A stretch of DNA of 36,410 nt from Acidobacteriota bacterium (GTDB taxonomy: Bacteria > Acidobacteriota > Vicinamibacteria > Fen-336), in assembly GCA_003222275.1 (NCBI GenBank), contig QHVJ01000076.1, positions 1 to 36,410 on the forward strand, written 5' to 3'. A program made the translations under genes and the position numbers. The notes under the pieces are model-generated. The model was not told where the DNA came from and did not search any database. It worked only from the letters and a program-made list of their open reading frames with translations. Of the stretch, positions 31,363 through 36,410 are shown one piece after another (position 1 is the first letter of the stretch; the number at the start of each line of letters is the position of its first letter).

Positions 31363-33167
31363 TTGTCTCTACGCAACGTCGCGATCATCGCCCACGTCGA
31401 CCACGGCAAGACGACCCTCGTCGACGCCATGCTCCGCCAGAGCGGCGCCTTTCGCGCCCACCAGGAGATGACGGATCGGGTGATGGACTCGAACGACCTC
31501 GAGCGCGAGCGCGGCATCACGATCCTGGCCAAGAACACCTCCGTGCGCTACGGCACGACCAAGATCAACATCGTCGACACGCCCGGGCACAGCGACTTCG
31601 GGGGCGAGGTGGAGCGCGCGCTCAAGATGGTCGACGGCGTGCTCCTCCTCGTGGACGCCTCGGAGGGCCCCCTTCCCCAGACGCGCTACGTCCTGCGCAA
31701 GGCGCTCGAGGCGAGGCTGCCGGCGGTCGTCGTCGTCAACAAGATCGACCGCGGCGACGCCCGCCCCGCCGAGGTCCTGAACGAGATCTACGACCTCTTC
31801 ATCGATCTCGACGCCACGGAACAGCAGCTCGACTTCCCGATCATCTATACCAACGCCAAGACCGGTGTCGCCAAGACGACCCCCGACGGGGGGGATGGCG
31901 ATCTGCGGCCCCTGTTCGAGGCGCTCATCGCCCACATCCCGCCCCCGGGCGGCGCCACCGGCGGCGTGCTGCAGCTGATGATCGCAAACCTCGACTACAG
32001 CGACTACCTCGGCCGGCTCGGCATCGGCCGGATCTTCTCGGGCCGGGTGCGCGTGGGAGACACGGTGGCGGTGGCGAAGCGGGACGGCCGCCTGGTCACG
32101 ACGAAGGTGACGAAGCTCTATGCCTTCGACGGCCTGAAGCGCGTCGACGTGGACGGAGCGGACTGCGGCGAGATCGTCGCCCTCGCCGGCTTCGAGGGCA
32201 TCGCCATCGGCGAGACCATCACCTCGGCCGAGGCCCCCGCGCCGCTGCCTCCGCTGCGCATCGACGAGCCGACGCTGTCGATGATCTTCTCCGTCAACAC
32301 GTCGCCCTTCGCCGGCCGCGACGGCCGGTGGGTCACGTCGCGGAACATCAAGGACCGGCTCGAGAAGGAGCTGCTGACGAACGTGTCCATCCGCGTGGAG
32401 CCCACCGATTCCGCGGATTCCTTCAAGGTGATGGGCCGCGGCGAGCTGCAGCTCGCGATCCTCATCGAGACCATGCGGCGCGAGGGCTTCGAGCTCTCCA
32501 TCTCCAACCCCGAGGTCGTGACGAAGACGGAGGACGGCGCGCGCAAGGAGCCGCTGGAGCTGTTCGTCCTCGACGTGCCGGAGGCGTACATGGGCGTCGT
32601 CCTCGAGAAGATGGCCATGCGCAAGGGCAAGATGGTCAAGATGGTGAACCACGGCTCCGGGCGCGTGCGGCTGGAGTTCCACGTCTCCACCCGCGGCCTC
32701 ATCGGCATCCGGACCGAGCTGATGACCGACACGCGGGGCACCGCGGTCATGAACAGCCTCTTCGAGGGCTGGACGCCCTGGCAGGACGACATCCCCCGGC
32801 GCGTCACCGGCGTCCTCGTCGCGGACCGGCCGGGTGACGCCACCGCTTACACGCTCAACCACATGGAGGAGCGCGGGGAGCTCTTCATCGGCCCGGGGAC
32901 CGCCGTCTACGAGGGGATGATCGTGGGCGAGAACGCGCGCGCCGCGGACATGGACGTGAACGTGACCAAGCCGAAGAAGCTGACGAACATGCGCGCCTCG
33001 ACCGCCGACGACGCGGTCCGCCTCACGCCCCACCGCATCCTGAACCTCGAGCAGGCCCTGGAATTCATCAACGACGACGAGCTCGTGGAGGTGACGCCGG
33101 GTGCGATCCGGCTGCGCAAGCGCGTGCTCGCGTTCAACCAGCGCCCCAAGCGCCGGACCGCCGAAGC

Positions 33168-33171
<4 letters not shown>
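31363..33171 (+). CDS. typA: Ribosome-associated GTPase TypA/BipA
   Basis: Translational GTPase of the EF-G group that binds the ribosome and affects stress response and 50S assembly. The protein is 602 residues. G motifs: [15 protein letters not shown] (P-loop), DRERGIT-equivalent [33 protein letters not shown] (switch II) and [13 protein letters not shown] (guanine specificity). C-terminal TypA features include [34 protein letters not shown] and [21 protein letters not shown] 31363 is preferred because [14 protein letters not shown] aligns with the family start; a GTG six codons earlier is the alternative. The stop interlocks with that of the convergent regulator gene at a CTAG tetranucleotide. 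Confidence 0.97.
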
Positions 33172-34538
<1,367 letters not shown>

Positions 34539-34576
34539 CGAGCGAAGGGATCGCGGGAGGCGGCCGGCGCCTCAGG

Positions 34577-35164
34577 CTAGCGTACCCAGCCGGGCGGCAC
34601 GCCCGCGCGGCGGGCCTCATCATCCAGGTTCGCGAGGGACTGCCGGGCGGCGTCGAGCTCGCGGCGGGCGGCCTCGAGGTTGTCCAATGCCTGCCGCAGC
34701 TCCCGATCCTGGTTCTGCAGGCGGTTCGGATCCTGGGTGTTGGTCGGGCTCATGTCGGACCGGAGGCCGGCGACCTGCGCTTCCAGCATCTGCACCCTCG
34801 AGTCGGCGACCTTGACCGCATCCCGTCGGCGCCCCGCCTCGGCCCGCCAGGAGCTCTCGTCGTGGGGTCCGGCGTCCACGCTGTTCTCCCCCCGCGCGGG
34901 CCCTCCTTCCCTGCCCGAAGGCCGCTCGCTGGCGGCCGGGCTGGAGCTGCTCCCGATCTCCGGCAACACGTTCACGGTCCCCGACCCCGACTCCCGGGCT
35001 TTCTTCAGGTCTTCTTCGGTATAGACCTTGGACGGCGGCTTGGAGGACTTCTTCTTCTTCTCCTCCTGCCGCTTCGCGACCTCGCCGAGGCTCTGGGCCC
35101 CGACGACGACCGGCACGGCCACGAGGAGGACGAAGGCGGCGCAAAGGGGCGGAAGGCGGATCAT
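34577..35164 (-). CDS. Exported YTEEDL...PGWVR coiled-coil protein, function unknown
   Basis: A 195-residue protein whose ATG overlaps the TPR gene stop (ATGA), so the two are translationally coupled. Signal peptide (IRLPPLCAAFVLLVAVPVVV, cleavage near GAQ), a Lys-rich stretch with EKKKKSSKPPSKVYTEEDLK (YTEEDL 48-53), a Ser/Pro/Gly spacer, a coiled coil from about 110 to 185 (QNQDRELRQALDNLEAARRE and ARQSLANLDDEARRAG), and the C-terminus VPPGWVR. It is a paralogue in plan of the gene at 27973-28434. The order signal, YTxEDL, spacer, coiled coil and PGW[IV]R looks like an exported envelope protein; no function is known to me. It is co-transcribed with the TPR gene and the NtrC-type regulator. 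Confidence 0.8.
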   Translation of the reverse strand: MIRLPPLCAAFVLLVAVPVVVGAQSLGEVAKRQEEKKKKSSKPPSKVYTEEDLKKARESGSGTVNVLPEIGSSSSPAASERPSGREGGPARGENSVDAGPHDESSWRAEAGRRRDAVKVADSRVQMLEAQVAGLRSDMSPTNTQDPNRLQNQDRELRQALDNLEAARRELDAARQSLANLDDEARRAGVPPGWVR

Positions 35165-36291
35165 GTTCCCGATGGTGATGAGCCGCCCGCGCCGAGCCGG
35201 CGCTCGAGCCGCTCGGCGCGGTCGGCAAGCTGCTTGGCATCAGGCGCGTTCGGCGCGAGTCGCGCGTACTCCCGGTACTCCTTGACGGCTTCCGCCGCGT
35301 CGCCGGTACGCTCGAGCAGGCTGCCGAGCCCGCGGTGGAGCAGGGCGGCGTCGCCGTCCCGGGCCAGCCCTTCCCGGAAGAGCGCAATCGCTTCGGCCTT
35401 CTGGCCCTGCTGGAAGTGGATCTCCGCCAGCAGGCCGCGCGTGATGCTGGCATCCGGCCGCTCGCGCAGGACTTTTTCGTATTCCTGCGTCGCGCCCGCG
35501 AGATCCCCTGTCTTCTCGAGCACCAGGCCGAGCTCCTGCCGGATGACGAGATCGTCGGGCCGCGCCTCCGCGAGCCGCCGGACGAGCGGGAGCGCGAGGT
35601 CGAAACGGCCCCCGCGCTGGTGCAGGCTCGACAGATCCCGCAGGGTCTGCTCGTGCGCGGGCTGCCGATCCAGGATGCTCTGATACGCCCGGGCCGCCTC
35701 CACGGGCTTGCCGGAACGGTCGAGCGCCCGCGCCGCGTCAGAGAGGAAGCCGACGTTGTCGGGGCTGAGCCGGAGGGCCGCCTCGAACTGGGCCATGGCC
35801 TCGTCGGTCGAGCCGGCGGCGAGCAGCGCCTTGGCATACATGTTCCGGTAGGAGGCGTTCTCGGGGGCGTCGGCCACCGCCTGGGCCAGGCGGGGGACCG
35901 CACCCGCCGCGTCACCCCGAACCAGCAGCCGGTACCCCTCGTCGAAGGCCTCCGCGCCCGCGTCCTTGACCGCCGGACGCGCCGGTGGCGCCGACGCGGG
36001 GAGCGTGGGTAGGGTGAAGATGCCGGGGTTTGGCCGCCGGTCAGGGGCGCGCTTCTCGGACGATACCGTCACCGCGACGGCCAGCGTGCCGAAGGCCAGC
36101 AGGCCCAGACCCGTGACCCAGGGAAAGGCCGCGCTCGAGATGTTCTGGTCTTCTTCTTCGAGTGCGGCTTCGACCGGCGTGCTCTCGCCCAGGGGAACAC
36201 CCTGAAGCGATTCACCACAACGAGCGCAGAACTCCCACCTCGGCTTGTTGCGGCTGCCGCACGCCGGGCATGCCCGGAAGTCGGCGTTCAT
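35161..36291 (-). CDS. Zinc-ribbon TPR membrane protein
   Basis: A 376-residue protein. The N-terminus has a zinc-ribbon: CPACGSRNKPRWEFCARC (Cys pairs at about 8/11 and 22/25). A single membrane helix follows (FPWVTGLGLLAFGTLAVAVT, about 54-73) and then, after a Pro-rich linker, tetratricopeptide repeats from about 112 to 360 (YRLLVRGDAAGAVPRLAQAV, NMYAKALLAAGSTDEAMAQF, ALPLVRRLAEARPDD, REGLARDGDAALLHRGLGS). TPR arrays are protein-protein scaffolds; the zinc-ribbon would face the cytosol and the TPR domain the periplasm. No function is assigned. ATG 36291 has a -10-like TAATCT nine bases upstream and no Shine-Dalgarno. First gene of the cluster with the YTxEDL protein. Confidence 0.85.
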   Translation of the reverse strand: MNADFRACPACGSRNKPRWEFCARCGESLQGVPLGESTPVEAALEEEDQNISSAAFPWVTGLGLLAFGTLAVAVTVSSEKRAPDRRPNPGIFTLPTLPASAPPARPAVKDAGAEAFDEGYRLLVRGDAAGAVPRLAQAVADAPENASYRNMYAKALLAAGSTDEAMAQFEAALRLSPDNVGFLSDAARALDRSGKPVEAARAYQSILDRQPAHEQTLRDLSSLHQRGGRFDLALPLVRRLAEARPDDLVIRQELGLVLEKTGDLAGATQEYEKVLRERPDASITRGLLAEIHFQQGQKAEAIALFREGLARDGDAALLHRGLGSLLERTGDAAEAVKEYREYARLAPNAPDAKQLADRAERLERRLGAGGSSPSGT

Positions 36292-36300
36292 ACTGGACTT

Positions 36301-36306
36301 AGATTA
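36301..36306 (-). promoter_or_regulatory. -10 element (TAATCT) abutting the TPR gene start
   Basis: TAATCT on the minus strand ends nine bases before ATG 36291. There is no Shine-Dalgarno site between it and the start, so a leaderless transcript is predicted. No good -35 is visible 17 bases upstream. Confidence 0.5.
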
Positions 36307-36349
36307 CACCCAGGGGTGGTCGAAGGAAAGGCTATTTCCCAGCGCGGCC

Positions 36350-36380
36350 GGAGGCCCCCCTGTCGATCAGGGGGGCCTCC
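36350..36380. terminator. Perfect 13-bp stem-loop near the window end
   Basis: GGAGGCCCCCCTG (36350-36362) pairs perfectly with CAGGGGGGCCTCC (36368-36380) around a TCGAT loop. No T-run follows on either strand. It may end transcription of a gene beyond the window or isolate the TPR promoter; the partner gene is not visible. Confidence 0.5.
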
Positions 36381-36410
36381 ACCAGGACTATCGGCAGACG
36401 GACGAGCCGA

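Overview
The window is very GC-rich chromosomal DNA from a Gram-negative-type bacterium: it carries apolipoprotein N-acyltransferase, Tat translocase subunits, predicted lipoproteins and a bifunctional penicillin-binding protein. Gene content (DUF4388 and SPOR proteins, the archaeal/eukaryote-like type of ProRS, short exported proteins ending in PGW[IV]R) fits an Acidobacteriota-like organism best, but no rRNA or other marker fixes this. Nearly all the sequence is coding. I see no tRNA, rRNA, CRISPR array, insertion sequence, integrase or prophage gene.

Layout. 1-4222 (+): the 3' part of a PBP1A gene, overlapping by four bases a cytosolic hybrid histidine kinase with three PAS domains. A strong hairpin separates it from a convergent secreted phosphoesterase (5866-4268, -). 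Then comes a long minus-strand run, in transcription order: nfeD-type protease, slipin, DUF4388 protein, SPOR protein, lipA, lnt, a repeat, prfB with its programmed frameshift, and a TolB-like lipoprotein (14668 down to 5979). tatA-tatC diverge from nfeD (14698-15808, +). A second minus-strand run reads nadB, CaCA-like exchanger, terC, proS, an isoaspartate methyltransferase with a lipoprotein signal, DUF2339, DUF3999 and then DUF192 with its own promoter (25748 down to 15813). From 25809 (+): a membrane-embedded spermidine-synthase-like protein, a short YTNEDL...PGWIR protein, a repeat and aroB. argF (-) and a MobA-like nucleotidyltransferase (+) diverge at about 30690; typA (+) follows and converges, with interlocked stop codons, on a minus-strand set of a TPR protein, a second YTxEDL...PGWVR protein and an NtrC-type sigma-54 activator.

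Functionally this is mostly housekeeping: envelope building and export, lipoprotein maturation, lipoate, NAD, arginine and shikimate synthesis, translation, and two-component regulation. The parts worth a second look are in gene expression and small families. At least six genes start only 7-9 bases after a -10 element, mostly an extended TGnTAnnnT, implying leaderless transcripts, several with GTG or TTG starts. The DUF2339 gene appears to start at CTG behind a perfect Shine-Dalgarno site, and lipA has no ordinary start covering its conserved N-terminus. An 18-base palindrome sits where prfB usually carries its frameshift-stimulating SD. Dispersed palindromic repeats invade coding sequence (nadB, perhaps lipA and DUF192) and the aroB promoter. 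Two paralogous exported coiled-coil proteins define an unnamed family. No intergenic stretch exceeds 300 bases.
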